Shown piece after piece: positions 1-9,527 of a DNA stretch of 64,000 nucleotides. Under the pieces are notes generated by a model that had not been told where the DNA came from, did no database searches, and saw only the letters and a program-made list of their open reading frames with translations. The translations under genes were made by a program, and so were the position numbers. The DNA comes from an uncultured Colwellia sp. (GTDB lineage: Bacteria > Pseudomonadota > Gammaproteobacteria > Enterobacterales > Alteromonadaceae), in contig CAJXQJ010000013.1 in NCBI GenBank assembly GCA_913058245.1, positions 1 through 64,000 on the forward strand, in the 5' to 3' direction. Numbering within the stretch: the stretch's first letter is position 1; every line of letters begins with the position of its first letter.

Positions 1-42
1 ATCATCAAATAATTCACGATTTACCGGGAAGTGGTTAGACAT
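1..42 (-). CDS. Acetylornithine/succinylornithine aminotransferase, N-terminal fragment
   Basis: Only the first 14 codons are in the window, reading MSNHFPVNRELFDD towards the left edge. An AGGAG ribosome-binding site sits just upstream (about 48-53). The start resembles ArgD/AstC-type PLP aminotransferases, which act in arginine synthesis or the arginine succinyltransferase pathway. The order pabA, HDOD gene, argD/astC is familiar from Shewanella and relatives, and this supports the call. With so few residues it rests mostly on context. Confidence 0.55.
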   Translation of the reverse strand, partial: MSNHFPVNRELFDD

Positions 43-378
43 TGTAAACTCCTCTCATAATTAGGATATTGTAATCAATATATGTATATTAATTTTGAAC
101 AAACATAGTGAACAAAATTAAATGAATTAATCAGTATTACCGCTTAAAAGGTAGCACTAATCAAAAAATAGACAGGGATTATGACAGAAAAAAGCAGCAT
201 TGTCTTGCTTCGTGGCGCTGTACCCCTTATAAAATAAAGGCTTAGCCGTTTTTATTCAATATTAGTGCATAACTATGTTTGGTCGGTTTTTACTAAGCTG
301 AAGTCGGTAACTAGCGCCTTATGTCGGCTGGCAAGATCTCTAATCGAGTTTAAGTTTCATAATTAATCAAAAATAATT
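43..378. other. 336-base intergenic region upstream of the aminotransferase gene
   Basis: No convincing ORF or RNA gene is visible. The region is AT-rich and should carry the promoter of the aminotransferase gene that reads off the left edge. A weak ArgR-box-like sequence (TGCACTAATATTGA on the minus strand, about 256-269) matches the TGAAT-N4-ATTCA pattern at about 7 of 10 positions. It is recorded only as a possibility. No strong terminator follows the HDOD gene. Confidence 0.4.
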
Positions 379-1524
379 TTAATTAAAATTTAATTTAATA
401 TGGTCAATATCGCTTTTCTTCAATAAAGCTATATCATTAGTGCTTAGTTGCCCGGCGGTAAGCAATATTTTCGCTTCCTCGGAAGTAATTAAATCTTCTT
501 TCGCTAAACTTCTAAAAGCAATATAAGCCTTGGCTTTTGTGACTAACTTTGCGATAGGGCACATATGGTTAATATTAATAGCATAGGCTAGGTCAAATAG
601 GGCTTCAGTGATTTGTAAACGATCAAAGCGCATGAGTTCAACCATGTCGGCCGCTACTTTGCTGCTTCGTTGCATAAGTTGCTCAAGCAGTAAGTCAGGT
701 GAAACATCAAGTTCAACGAGTACGTCATGCAGCCTTTTATCTTTATTTTCATATGCGCTACGCAGTTCTTCATTATATAACTCATTATAAGTGTTTAAAA
801 AACCACGAGTAACAGCAAGTAAACCTAGGTTACTCAACATGCCAGCAGTAAATGCAGTAAATTCATCTAGCCCTTGCTCTTTCGCTAAACGTTGCGACGC
901 CAAGGCGATTGATAAGCTATCATTCCACAGCTTTCTTTTCATTAGCGGATATGGTGCAGTGCTAATTGGTAGCCAATGTTTAAGCATAAATGTTGGCATC
1001 ACAAGCTTAAGGTTATCAAGGCCAACATAACTTAATGCGAGATTTGGTTCAGTAACTTGGATGTCTGAACGCTTCCGATATTGCGGCTTATTAACTAAAT
1101 TTATTAATTCTGTACATAGCCAAGGTAATGCTTTAGCAAGCGGAGTAATGCGGTTAATGGAGGCGGCTTTAACTGCCAGTATCTCCATGATAGAAGGTGC
1201 GGCGTCTTCTATTTTTAATATATTGCTGTAAAGATGTTCTTTGTTATCAAATTCTTTATTAACTTGCGTTGAAACTTGGCTGAAGAACTTGCTCATCACT
1301 TGTGCTTTAAAGTGTTCTTGGCCATGTTCTTGGATGATTTTATTTTTTTTAGCTTCTTCTTCAACTGCCAATAATTCGCGGCGACGGTTGAGTTGTTCGC
1401 TGTCTTGATGCTTAGCAACTCGCACTTTGCCGTTTTTTAGTTGGGCAAAGTCTTTACTAATCGCTAGGCTTATAGCGCGACTGTAAATTGGAGCAACGAG
1501 TTTATTATCTTCAAATATTTGCAT
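379..1524 (-). CDS. HDOD domain-containing protein
   Basis: A 381-residue cytoplasmic protein. The middle (about residues 100-290) looks like an HDOD domain, the non-catalytic relative of HD phosphohydrolases used in bacterial signalling. Where HD enzymes carry LHDIG, this protein has LSNLG (in AGMLSNLGLLAV), and no full set of HD metal ligands is seen. The N-terminal 80 residues are charged and helical (RRRELLAVEEEAKKN). It lies 55 bases after pabA on the same strand, in a pabA-HDOD-argD order. The start is an ATG with only a weak Shine-Dalgarno sequence. Its partner and signal are unknown; a regulatory or scaffold role is inferred from the family. Confidence 0.75.
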   Translation of the reverse strand: MQIFEDNKLVAPIYSRAISLAISKDFAQLKNGKVRVAKHQDSEQLNRRRELLAVEEEAKKNKIIQEHGQEHFKAQVMSKFFSQVSTQVNKEFDNKEHLYSNILKIEDAAPSIMEILAVKAASINRITPLAKALPWLCTELINLVNKPQYRKRSDIQVTEPNLALSYVGLDNLKLVMPTFMLKHWLPISTAPYPLMKRKLWNDSLSIALASQRLAKEQGLDEFTAFTAGMLSNLGLLAVTRGFLNTYNELYNEELRSAYENKDKRLHDVLVELDVSPDLLLEQLMQRSSKVAADMVELMRFDRLQITEALFDLAYAININHMCPIAKLVTKAKAYIAFRSLAKEDLITSEEAKILLTAGQLSTNDIALLKKSDIDHIKLNFN

Positions 1525-1579
1525 CAGAACTTAATTATAGGTTTGCTATTGTATAATGACTAATTAGGTTATCGACTAG

Positions 1580-2191
1580 TTAGCTTGTTTCATTAATATT
1601 ATCATCTATTTGATTGCAGTATTGATCAATAAAATTTTGCAACAATTGATGGCCTTGTTCAGTTAGTACTGACTCTGGATGAAATTGCACACTGGCAATG
1701 GCTAAGGTTTTATGTTGTAGCGCCATAATCTCTAGTTGTTGCTCGTTGCCTAACCAAGCGGTTACTTCAAGTTCATCAGGTAGTGTTTGTTTATCAACCA
1801 CTAATGAATGATAGCGAGTAACGGTTAAAGGTTGCGGCAGTGAGGCGAATAATCCTTGGCCGTTGTGGCTAATAGCGCTCGTTTTACCGTGCATTACTTT
1901 ATCGGCTTTAATAACGTCGGCGCCAAAATGTTGTGCAATGCATTGATGACCAAGACAAACCCCTAAAATAGGAGTTATACCTTTAAACCTGTCAATAATT
2001 GCCAAGGAAATACCAGCAGCATCAGGATCACATGGCCCAGGAGAGATAACAATAATTTTCGGCGCAAGTTCGGCGATATTTTCTAAGGTAATCTCATCAT
2101 TTCTAACAACCATAACTTCTTGCCCGAGTGCTTGAAAATAATGCACTAAGTTAAAGGTAAAAGAGTCATAGTTGTCGATCATTAATAACAA
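1580..2191 (-). CDS. pabA: Aminodeoxychorismate synthase glutaminase subunit (PabA/TrpG family)
   Basis: A class I glutamine amidotransferase of 203 residues. It supplies ammonia to PabB to make 4-amino-4-deoxychorismate for folate, and in some bacteria also serves anthranilate synthase. The catalytic triad is visible: Cys79 in GVCLGHQ, then His171 and Glu173 in QFHPES. The oxyanion region is ISPGPCDP. The start is TTG at 2191, which gives [11 protein letters not shown], aligning end to end with PabA proteins; AGGT lies upstream. No trp genes are nearby, and the HDOD/argD neighbourhood favours PabA over TrpG. Dual use remains possible. Confidence 0.9.
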   Translation of the reverse strand: MLLMIDNYDSFTFNLVHYFQALGQEVMVVRNDEITLENIAELAPKIIVISPGPCDPDAAGISLAIIDRFKGITPILGVCLGHQCIAQHFGADVIKADKVMHGKTSAISHNGQGLFASLPQPLTVTRYHSLVVDKQTLPDELEVTAWLGNEQQLEIMALQHKTLAIASVQFHPESVLTEQGHQLLQNFIDQYCNQIDDNINETS

Positions 2192-2384
2192 AAAAGTACC
2201 TGCGCTAAGCTAGATTGAAAAAGCGGGCGCTATTCTAATCTTTTATTTATAGCCATTCTACCCCTAGACTTAGTCTTAACAAACTTGAGGTTGAAAATTA
2301 ACAGGTATCGCTACTATTTCTTATCCATGTAATCGTGGCATACAGTACACTCTGTACATATACGCTCTTATACGTCCAGTATAT

Positions 2385-2417
2385 AAAAAAGGGCTTAAAC
2401 GTTAGTTTAAGCCCTTT
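2385..2417 (-). terminator. Rho-independent terminator of the porin gene
   Basis: A 13-bp stem (AAAGGGCTTAAAC, 2388-2400, pairing with 2405-2417) has a four-base loop. On the minus strand it is followed by a run of T (complement of the A run at 2385-2390). It lies about 40 bases after the porin stop codon. Confidence 0.85.
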
Positions 2418-2455
2418 AATATTTATTGCTGATAACTTTTTAGCTTGCGCTCTAT

Positions 2456-3658
2456 TTAGAATTTAGCGGCAACTTGTACCCAAAGTTTGTCAGTGTCAGT
2501 ACCGTGGTCATCAGCGCTGTAACTAGCAAGTTTAACTAATACACTATAGTTTTTGTTAAACGCATAAGCTGCAGCAACGTCAATTTCTGAACCATAATCA
2601 ATACCGTCAACGTCTGAAGATAAGTCGTGGTACGTAGCAGAAAGTTTAATTCCATTTACTTTAGTTTTAGCAGTAAAGTAGATGTCTTCAACGCCTTCAC
2701 TTGGTGTGCCTAAGAATTTGTCAGCAAAACCTTGGAATTTATGTAAAGTAGCCAAAGGAGTTGAGAAACCCACACCATTATCGCTACCTAAAGATTCAAT
2801 ACCCGCTAATAAGGTTACTGAGCTAACTTTTGTACCTAACTCAACATTGTAGTAGTCAGCACTGAAATCATTAGTGTTATCACCAGCTTCACTTTGTGTT
2901 GCGTAAGCTGCGTTCACCATAACTGGACCAAATTTACCGTTGTAGCTCATACCGTATGTATCGGTAGATAAGCCAGCTGCAGTATCAAAATCAAGTAAGT
3001 ATGCATAAGCATTGATCTTGTGATCTTTATTAATTTTGTAACCAGTGTTTAATAAGTGGAATTGTCCGTGTAAATCCGCTTTAGGGCTGTCTGGGCCAAA
3101 AATACGGTTTACGTTGTAAACGTAGCTGTAGTCAACAGAGAAACCTTTTGCTGGGGTTACTTGGAAACGGTAACCATCGTAAGTTTGCTCGTTTTGTCTC
3201 CAACCTACACCGCCAACAAAGCGTTGATTGTTGTGCAAAATACGTTGACGGCCCGCAGTAGCTGAGAAGTTATCTGTGCTGTACTTTAAGAAAAACTGGT
3301 TTACATCAGTACCTGTTGGGTCAGCGACTACTGGGTAGTCTGTTTCACCGTTAGTGGTGCTGTTGTAGTTGTCGATAATATCAGTCACGTTGTCAACTTC
3401 TAAACCAGCTGAGAAGCCTTCAAAACTACCAGTGTTTACTGTAATACGACTTTTTAATGTTAATGCGCTAGCAGTGTCGTCGATACCGTCCTGGTCTACG
3501 CCTTCATAACGAGCGCGGAAGCTAAGTTTTACTTTGCTGTCAGAAAGTGCTTTTTTAACGCCTGAAGCTACTGATGTTTCTTCAGCGAATGCTAATGGAG
3601 CAGCTAAAATTGATGCTGAGAGTAAAGCTAGAGAAGTGTATTTTATGTTAGTTTTCAT
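2456..3658 (-). CDS. Outer-membrane porin, alginate-export/OprD-like barrel
   Basis: A 400-residue protein with a clear Sec signal peptide (MKTNIKYTSLALL..., likely cut after APLAFA). The mature part is rich in alternating hydrophobic beta strands and ends in Phe (VQVAAKF), the C-terminal signature used by the BAM complex. Repeated short strands such as FSATAGRQRI and INAYAYLLDF fit a 16-18-stranded porin of the alginate-export type common in Alteromonadales. Substrate is not evident. It is monocistronic, with its own terminator, a long upstream region and an AAGG ribosome-binding site before the ATG. Confidence 0.8.
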   Translation of the reverse strand: MKTNIKYTSLALLSASILAAPLAFAEETSVASGVKKALSDSKVKLSFRARYEGVDQDGIDDTASALTLKSRITVNTGSFEGFSAGLEVDNVTDIIDNYNSTTNGETDYPVVADPTGTDVNQFFLKYSTDNFSATAGRQRILHNNQRFVGGVGWRQNEQTYDGYRFQVTPAKGFSVDYSYVYNVNRIFGPDSPKADLHGQFHLLNTGYKINKDHKINAYAYLLDFDTAAGLSTDTYGMSYNGKFGPVMVNAAYATQSEAGDNTNDFSADYYNVELGTKVSSVTLLAGIESLGSDNGVGFSTPLATLHKFQGFADKFLGTPSEGVEDIYFTAKTKVNGIKLSATYHDLSSDVDGIDYGSEIDVAAAYAFNKNYSVLVKLASYSADDHGTDTDKLWVQVAAKF

Positions 3659-4117
3659 AATATCAAACCTTAATGTTTAAACTTGAGAGAGTTTATTTTT
3701 TAATCAACCGTAGTAATAAGTTAGTCAAAATTCCAGCTTGTTTAAGGCATTTTTTTAATCATTGTTATTTGTCAAAACAAACAAAATTTAATTTAATTAC
3801 AAATCGTTATATCTCATTTTTGCTTTTTACTTACCCTATTCCTAATAAATTATGTCTCGAATGCAGTAAGTTTTAATTGCTCAAAAAACGAGTAACTTTT
3901 CAATGCGCTAAAATTAGCACTACTCTGGTCGAATGAGAACGATAAAAAGCGAAAAAACGCTGAATAACGTCGCAAATCTGATCTGGAACAATAAATAGGT
4001 GCTTTTTTGAGGAACTAACCGTAAAGCTTACAAAGTAAACTTGGTGAATTGTGTGAATATTAAGTTGATTATTGGCTGTTCAATAGACCAATTCTTCTCA
4101 ATGGAGGTGAAAAGAGT
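3659..4117. other. 459-base non-coding region between porin and pxpC
   Basis: It holds the promoter and leader of the porin gene at its left end and the 3' flank of the pxp operon at its right. A plus-strand reading frame at 3673-3876 has no ribosome-binding site and no protein-like composition, so it is not called. No strong hairpin follows pxpC; only a 5-bp ATTGG/CCAAT repeat (about 4073-4094) is seen. Confidence 0.5.
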
Positions 4118-5158
4118 TTATGAAAACCTTTGATAAAAAGCTCGTAACTGCTGCTGTGCTTGTTGGACGTTAATGATACTAAAGTTTACTTTGGCTCCGG
4201 GGCGCATTTGACTTAAACGAAATAAGTCAGTTGTCATTACAGTACCTAATACAGGGTAGCCGCCCATGGTTTGTCGTTCTTTCATTAGAATTATTGGCTC
4301 TTCATTAGCAGGCAGCTGGATCATGCCATAGCAAACTGGCTTTGATAGGCGGCAACTTGCGCGTAGAACACCGGAAAGAATTGGCTTGTTAGTTGAAGTA
4401 TTATCGGGATTTTGTAAATGTAGACGGTAGCCCATACGGTTACTATCGGCTGAAATACTATAGCTGCTTGATAACCATTGCTTTTGCATGGCTGCCGTCA
4501 TTTTTAAAAACAAGGGGCTAGCAATAAAACGTAGGGTTAATGTTTGTGTAGCGTAAAATTGCTGCGGTATTGGCTTACTCATCTGTGAGTTTGGAATAAC
4601 CGATGTTGCAGCGTTAGTTAATTCTGAAGTTATGAACGCGGCTGGCTTGAAATAAACTTTACTTGCTTTTGTTAATGGCTTGCCAGAAAAGCCTAACGCT
4701 ACTTCATTTGTCGTTTGTGAAAAACTGCCTAACCATGGTTGTTGATTCTCTTGTAACTGAACCCCACCAGCAATCGCTAAATAACTATGTAAGCCCGCTT
4801 TTGGCATGGTAAATTCAATAATATCACCCGCGTTAAGTTGCAAGCATTGCCAATTGCTTACTGCCAGGTTGTTGATTTTAGCTTGGCAGTCAGCCCCTGT
4901 GATCGCTATTAAGCAATCGCCGTGGGCTTGAAAGCTAATTTGCCCTAAGGTTATTTCAATAGCGGCGCAATTGAGTTGTGACTTTTTTGGGTTTAATGAG
5001 TGTCGATGTTCAGCAATAAGCTTGTTTGCTGATAGAAAAGCATATTCGTCGGCCGCACCACTGGCACTGAAGCCTAAATGTTGACTATGAACTCGTCCTA
5101 AATCTTGAATACTGGCATGGCTATTTATCGCAACAACCTCGAGGTAGTTTGTCGTCAT
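4118..5158 (-). CDS. pxpC: 5-oxoprolinase subunit C (KipA/PxpC, biotin-dependent carboxyltransferase fold)
   Basis: 346 residues. With PxpA and PxpB it forms the ATP-dependent prokaryotic 5-oxoprolinase, which opens damaged-glutamine-derived 5-oxoproline to glutamate. Family signatures include SIQDLGR near the N-terminus, FSASGAADEYAF, GYRLHLQ and the C-terminal run ending MKERQTMGGYPVLGTV. It is the last gene of a three-gene minus-strand operon, and its ATG overlaps the pxpB stop by four bases (ATGA), so translation is probably coupled. Length is slightly above the usual 310 residues, owing to a Ser/Gln-rich middle loop. Confidence 0.92.
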   Translation of the reverse strand: MTTNYLEVVAINSHASIQDLGRVHSQHLGFSASGAADEYAFLSANKLIAEHRHSLNPKKSQLNCAAIEITLGQISFQAHGDCLIAITGADCQAKINNLAVSNWQCLQLNAGDIIEFTMPKAGLHSYLAIAGGVQLQENQQPWLGSFSQTTNEVALGFSGKPLTKASKVYFKPAAFITSELTNAATSVIPNSQMSKPIPQQFYATQTLTLRFIASPLFLKMTAAMQKQWLSSSYSISADSNRMGYRLHLQNPDNTSTNKPILSGVLRASCRLSKPVCYGMIQLPANEEPIILMKERQTMGGYPVLGTVMTTDLFRLSQMRPGAKVNFSIINVQQAQQQLRAFYQRFS

Positions 5159-5916
5159 TGTGTTTTGCCTTCATTAAAAGCCAAAAACTCTGCTTTAGAT
5201 ATAGCATTGAAGCGCACGCTTTGTCCGATAGCGATTGTTGGCGTGAATTTGTTAGACAAGGCTTGGTACATAGGTAGTGGGGTTTGCCCGATAATATGCC
5301 AACCACCAGGGCTTTCATTAGGATAAATAGCTGTTTGTTGCTCGGCAATCGCTACGGCACCTTTTGGCACTTTAGTGCGAGGAGATGATTTTCTTGCCAA
5401 CTGTAATGCTTTTGGCAAGCTGGCTAAATAACAAAACCCTGGCGTAAAGCCTAAAGCATAGCTGCGATAAGTTGTGGAGCTATGTAGTTTGATAACTTCG
5501 TTAGCAGTCATTTGGCATTGCTTGGCAACAGAGTATAAATCCCATATGTGCTCATGATCATAGTAAACGGGAATTTCAATAATATCTGTTGAATTTTGCT
5601 TATTTTCTAAATTACCGTGTTGAGTGTTGGTAGAAAATAATTCAACGATTTGCCTAATAATTTGCTCAGTGTTAACAATGTTGAAGTCGTAATAAATCAT
5701 TAAGCTGTGATAACTGGCAATAGCATCAATAATCAAGTTTGGGAGCTGTTTATTAAGCAAGATTTGCAACGCAATAATTTGGTTATGTTGAGCAATAGCA
5801 ATTTCTTGTGGCCAATTTAACAGCAGTGCATTTTCTGCAACTATTTCGATGCTGAAGGGAAGTTGTGATAACTTGCTTTCTATATTTGCCATAGTGTCAA
5901 TAGCCGTATCAAGCAT
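5155..5916 (-). CDS. pxpB: 5-oxoprolinase subunit B (KipI/PxpB)
   Basis: 253 residues of the KipI/PxpB family, the partner that with PxpC builds the ATP-using part of 5-oxoprolinase. The typical motifs are present: YRSYALGFTPGFCYLASL, SPRTKVPKGAVAIA and SPGGWHIIGQTP. It overlaps pxpA by eight bases at its start and pxpC by four at its end. Bacillus KipI is known as a histidine-kinase inhibitor, but the intact pxpABC context argues for the metabolic role. Confidence 0.93.
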   Translation of the reverse strand: MLDTAIDTMANIESKLSQLPFSIEIVAENALLLNWPQEIAIAQHNQIIALQILLNKQLPNLIIDAIASYHSLMIYYDFNIVNTEQIIRQIVELFSTNTQHGNLENKQNSTDIIEIPVYYDHEHIWDLYSVAKQCQMTANEVIKLHSSTTYRSYALGFTPGFCYLASLPKALQLARKSSPRTKVPKGAVAIAEQQTAIYPNESPGGWHIIGQTPLPMYQALSNKFTPTIAIGQSVRFNAISKAEFLAFNEGKTQ

Positions 5917-6640
5917 TTAAGGTGGCACGTAAAGCTTTTAGCATAGCTAAAGCATTGGGCGTATCGCCATGAACACATAACGCATCAAGATGAAACTCAA
6001 TAGGTTTTTGGTTAATACTTAATAGCGGCTGCTTATTGATGAGAGATTTACAGCGCTGAATTACTGCTTCGTTATTGCTAAGCACAGCACCAGCTTCACT
6101 TCGCGGTACTAGTAAACCATTATCTTGATAGGCACGATCAGCGAACGCTTCAAATAAAAGTTCAATGGTATGTGCTTTAGCTATTTGCTCAAATGCTGTG
6201 GTGTTTTTCAGTGCTTGGATCATTAATGTAAGAGGTTGGCTACTGTTTCTATTAAGTTGTGAAATAGCGCGACAAATAAGGGTAAATATCTGCTCATCTT
6301 TCATCATATCGTTATAAAGGGCACCGTGAGGCTTTACGTAGGTAACGTGGGTGTTCTCAGCATGGCATAACGATTGTAACGCCCCTATTTGATATTGAAT
6401 TATCGCAATTAACTCGTCATCAGCGAGTGTCATTGATTGACGGCCAAAGTTCTCAATATCAGGGTAACTAGGGTGCGCACCTATTATGACATTATGTTTG
6501 GCGGCTAACTGAATAGTTTTCTTAATCGTTAAGGGGTCTGAACCGTGAAAGCCGCAGGCGATATTGGCCATATCAATATACGGCATTATCTCTGCGTCAT
6601 TATTTTCTTTAAACTCACCTAAATCACAATTTAACTTCAT
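5909..6640 (-). CDS. pxpA: 5-oxoprolinase subunit A (LamB/YcsF family)
   Basis: 243 residues, full length for the LamB/YcsF family (unrelated to the maltoporin LamB). The signature MKLNCDLGE opens the protein. MANIACGFHGSDP, IGAHPSYPD, YVKPHGALYN and EAFADRAYQDNGLLVPR carry the conserved acidic, His and Arg residues of the active site. A TAGGAAAA ribosome-binding site precedes the ATG. It lies 19 bases after the MOSC-ferredoxin gene and is likely co-transcribed with it. Confidence 0.94.
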   Translation of the reverse strand: MKLNCDLGEFKENNDAEIMPYIDMANIACGFHGSDPLTIKKTIQLAAKHNVIIGAHPSYPDIENFGRQSMTLADDELIAIIQYQIGALQSLCHAENTHVTYVKPHGALYNDMMKDEQIFTLICRAISQLNRNSSQPLTLMIQALKNTTAFEQIAKAHTIELLFEAFADRAYQDNGLLVPRSEAGAVLSNNEAVIQRCKSLINKQPLLSINQKPIEFHLDALCVHGDTPNALAMLKALRATLNA

Positions 6641-6659
6641 GGTTTTCCTAATTAATCAC

Positions 6660-7859
6660 TTAATTTTGACTGTCGGCTCGGCGTTTTCTTGCTGGATGTT
6701 CAATTACTACGTCGGTTAATGGTGTGCTGCTGCAGCTCAAAATATAGCCTTGGTTTTGTTCATCATCAGATAAACCATCTTGGCAATGTTGGCTAACCTC
6801 ACCTGAGATTAACTGTACTTTACATCGGCCACACATACCTGCACGACAAGAATAAGGTAACAGCAGGCCCGCATCTTCACCTTGTTCTAATAAACTTTGC
6901 TGATTATTGCCTTTAACGGTTTTATTGAAACTATTAAAATAAATGCTAGGCGTTTTAGTTTTTGGAATTGCTGACGTAGTCTGTTCGTTGTTTTCAGCAG
7001 TCTTTGTTTGATTGCTGGTGGTAAACGGCTCTTTAAGTACTGGCGGGGATTGTGTTTTCAAAACTTCAATACTGTCACCTTGCTTAATTTGTCCTTGATT
7101 CAACGGCACCAAGTTTTGTCCGAAAATAACGTCACCATTTTCGAGTTGGCGATAACTTTTTAAGGTTTTTAATGGTTCTTGTTGGCGATGCTTTTCACCA
7201 GTGAGGGGATCAATAGTTGTGAAAATGCAGCGTGTACAAGGTTTAGTGATTTCAAATTCTACTTCGCCTATACGAATGTGTTGCCATGAGTCCTCTGCAA
7301 AGGCATCGCAACCATTAACAACAATGTTTGGCCTAAATTGTGCCATTGCTATAGTGGTTTCATCGGTTTTTATTTGAGTGTTAAGCTGCTCCAAGGAAGC
7401 CTGAGAAATTAATAAAAGCGGATAGCCGTCAGCAAAACCTACTTGCGTTTTTCGGTTTTTAACAAAGCGTTGAGAATCCCTACCAAAAAATAATAGCTGA
7501 CTCGGTTTTTGCAAATATTGTGTGAACCATGAATTTATATTAGAGCTGCATTGCTGTGCGTTAATGTTGTCTTTCCAAACACGAACATTGGTGTAGTTGT
7601 TCGTTAATTTTTGGTAATCAAGGGTTAAGGCTGGCATGTCGGGTGCCGTTAGTATCAAACCTGAGGCCGTTAAATTTGCTTGAATAAGGCATAAACTTGG
7701 CTCGGTACGGGCGGTAAAAAACTCACCTTCCGGGCTGGCAACGACAAATCGACGGTCGAAGGTCAAACCAAGCTCTTCAACCCAACTTGACGATAACTCG
7801 ATACCTGCGCCTGATTTTAATGGATAAACATTAATATTTTTTAGATTTGCCTTAGTCAT
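6660..7859 (-). CDS. MOSC domain protein fused to a 2Fe-2S ferredoxin (YcbX-like)
   Basis: 399 residues. An N-terminal MOSC beta-barrel (INVYPLKSGAGIEL) is followed by the MOSC molybdenum-cofactor domain, whose conserved Cys lies in KPCTRCIFTTIDP. After a Thr/Pro-rich linker comes a plant-type ferredoxin domain, with cluster ligands in CRAGMCGRC and a fourth Cys in ILSCSS. E. coli YcbX has the same layout and reduces N-hydroxylated compounds using Moco and electrons from a flavin reductase. It appears to head the pxpABC operon with a 19-base gap. AAGGGA precedes the ATG. A link to oxoproline metabolism is not established. Confidence 0.88.
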   Translation of the reverse strand: MTKANLKNINVYPLKSGAGIELSSSWVEELGLTFDRRFVVASPEGEFFTARTEPSLCLIQANLTASGLILTAPDMPALTLDYQKLTNNYTNVRVWKDNINAQQCSSNINSWFTQYLQKPSQLLFFGRDSQRFVKNRKTQVGFADGYPLLLISQASLEQLNTQIKTDETTIAMAQFRPNIVVNGCDAFAEDSWQHIRIGEVEFEITKPCTRCIFTTIDPLTGEKHRQQEPLKTLKSYRQLENGDVIFGQNLVPLNQGQIKQGDSIEVLKTQSPPVLKEPFTTSNQTKTAENNEQTTSAIPKTKTPSIYFNSFNKTVKGNNQQSLLEQGEDAGLLLPYSCRAGMCGRCKVQLISGEVSQHCQDGLSDDEQNQGYILSCSSTPLTDVVIEHPARKRRADSQN

Positions 7860-8085
7860 GAAATCCCTTCTGTAGTGCGAACGCTAATCGCATTGATAGT
7901 GAGCAAAAATCCTTGATTTTGCAATATGTATTTTTACTCGATTAAGGTATATTGAACGCCAAATAAATTTAACGAAGTTCTTGCCTGTGTACTGAGTGCA
8001 AGAGCGATTATAGCAAAAGCAGTTATTTATTTTATTACCAAAATAAAAATATACAGGTTTGCTATCCGGATCAATTAAGGCTTTT

Positions 8086-9453
8086 ATGCACCTTCATATA
8101 TTAGGCATTTGTGGCACCTTTATGGGTGGAATCGCGGCAATTGCAAAGCAAATGGGATTTCGTGTTTCGGGCTGTGATGCCAATGTTTACCCTCCGATGA
8201 GTACGCAACTCGAACAGTTAGGTATTGAGTTAAAACAAGGTTATTTAATAGAGTATTTAGAAGATGAACCTGACTTAGTTATTGTCGGTAATGCCATGAC
8301 ACGTGGCAACCCTATGGTTGAATATGTATTAGACCGAAAAATAGCGTATACCTCTGGGCCACAATGGTTATTAGAAAATGTATTAAAAGACCGTTGGGTA
8401 TTGGCGGTTTCTGGTACACATGGTAAAACCACCACTAGTTCTATGCTAACTTGGATATTAGAGTACGCGGGTATGAAACCGGGGTTTCTAATTGGTGGTG
8501 TACCACAAAACTTTGATAGTTCTGCGCGTTTAGGCTCAGCCCCTTTTTTCGTGATTGAAGCTGATGAATACGACACGGCATTTTTCGATAAACGTTCTAA
8601 GTTCGTTCATTATCGACCGAATACATTAGTGATAAACAACATGGAATTTGACCATGCTGATATTTTTAATGATCTAAGTGATATACAGCGTCAATTCCAC
8701 CATCTTATCCGCATGGTACCTAACAACGGTTTAATACTGTCACCACAAAATGAAACCGCTATTAATGAAACCCTTGCTATGGGCTGCTGGACACCAACGG
8801 AAGTTAGTGTAGATGACGACAGTAAGATGTCGGGTTGGCATGCTGAAAAATGTTGCGTTGATGGCAGTGAATTTATTGTGCGCTTTCAAGGAGAGCTACA
8901 AGGGTGTGTTAAGTGGAATTTAATTGGTGACTTTAATATTGATAATGGCTTGATGGCGATAGCTGCTGCACGGCATGCTGGTGTGCCTGCTGCCGTGGCA
9001 ATTGAAGCATTAGGCGAATTCGTTAACACTAAGCGTAGATTGGAACTTAGAGGCGAAGTGAAGCAAATAAGGGTATTTGATGATTTTGCTCATCACCCAA
9101 CCGCTATCACAAAAACACTAGCCGCAGTGCGGGCAAATGTGGACAATAAACGGGTTATTGCCGTTTTGGAGCCAAGATCAAACACCATGAAATCTAGTGT
9201 GCATAAAGATACTTTAGCAAAGTCTTTATCTGAGGCGGATTTAGTTTTTATTTATCAAGGTGAACAAGTGCAGTGGTCAGTCGACAGCTTAATTAGCGAT
9301 TGCCAGCAACCTTGTACTGTGACGCAGAATTTGGATGGCTTAGTCAGCGATATTGCCGCTCAAAGCCAAGCGGGTGATACTATAGTGGTGATGAGCAATG
9401 GTGGCTTTGGTGGCATACATCAAAAGCTCCTTAGCGCACTTTCTGATGTATAA
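8086..9453 (+). CDS. mpl: UDP-N-acetylmuramate:L-Ala-gamma-D-Glu-meso-DAP ligase
   Basis: 455 residues from the ATG at 8086. An upstream in-frame TTG at 8059 adds nine residues absent from the family, and AAGG lies five bases before the ATG. Mpl is a Mur-type ligase that joins recycled murein tripeptide to UDP-MurNAc in the cytoplasm. The family start MHLHILGICGTFMGG is present, then the ATP-binding SGTHGKTTTSS (about residues 109-119), EADEYDTAFFDKRSKF and FDDFAHHPTAI, all typical of Mpl rather than MurC. It is divergent from the MOSC gene and is followed by ubiX. Confidence 0.96.
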   Translation: MHLHILGICGTFMGGIAAIAKQMGFRVSGCDANVYPPMSTQLEQLGIELKQGYLIEYLEDEPDLVIVGNAMTRGNPMVEYVLDRKIAYTSGPQWLLENVLKDRWVLAVSGTHGKTTTSSMLTWILEYAGMKPGFLIGGVPQNFDSSARLGSAPFFVIEADEYDTAFFDKRSKFVHYRPNTLVINNMEFDHADIFNDLSDIQRQFHHLIRMVPNNGLILSPQNETAINETLAMGCWTPTEVSVDDDSKMSGWHAEKCCVDGSEFIVRFQGELQGCVKWNLIGDFNIDNGLMAIAAARHAGVPAAVAIEALGEFVNTKRRLELRGEVKQIRVFDDFAHHPTAITKTLAAVRANVDNKRVIAVLEPRSNTMKSSVHKDTLAKSLSEADLVFIYQGEQVQWSVDSLISDCQQPCTVTQNLDGLVSDIAAQSQAGDTIVVMSNGGFGGIHQKLLSALSDV

Positions 9454-9527
9454 TAGCTTGCAGCTAGTATTATTAGTGGCAAAAATTTAACTTCATTTCA
9501 GTATTATTTGATTATTTAGGTGGCTCA

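Noticed and set aside
256..269. ArgR box before the aminotransferase gene
   Set aside because: Only about 7 of 10 key bases match and no second box is next to it, so it is mentioned but not called as a feature.
3673..3876. 67-codon plus-strand frame in the porin promoter region
   Set aside because: No ribosome-binding site, low-complexity AT-rich translation, and it overlaps the region that must hold the porin promoter.
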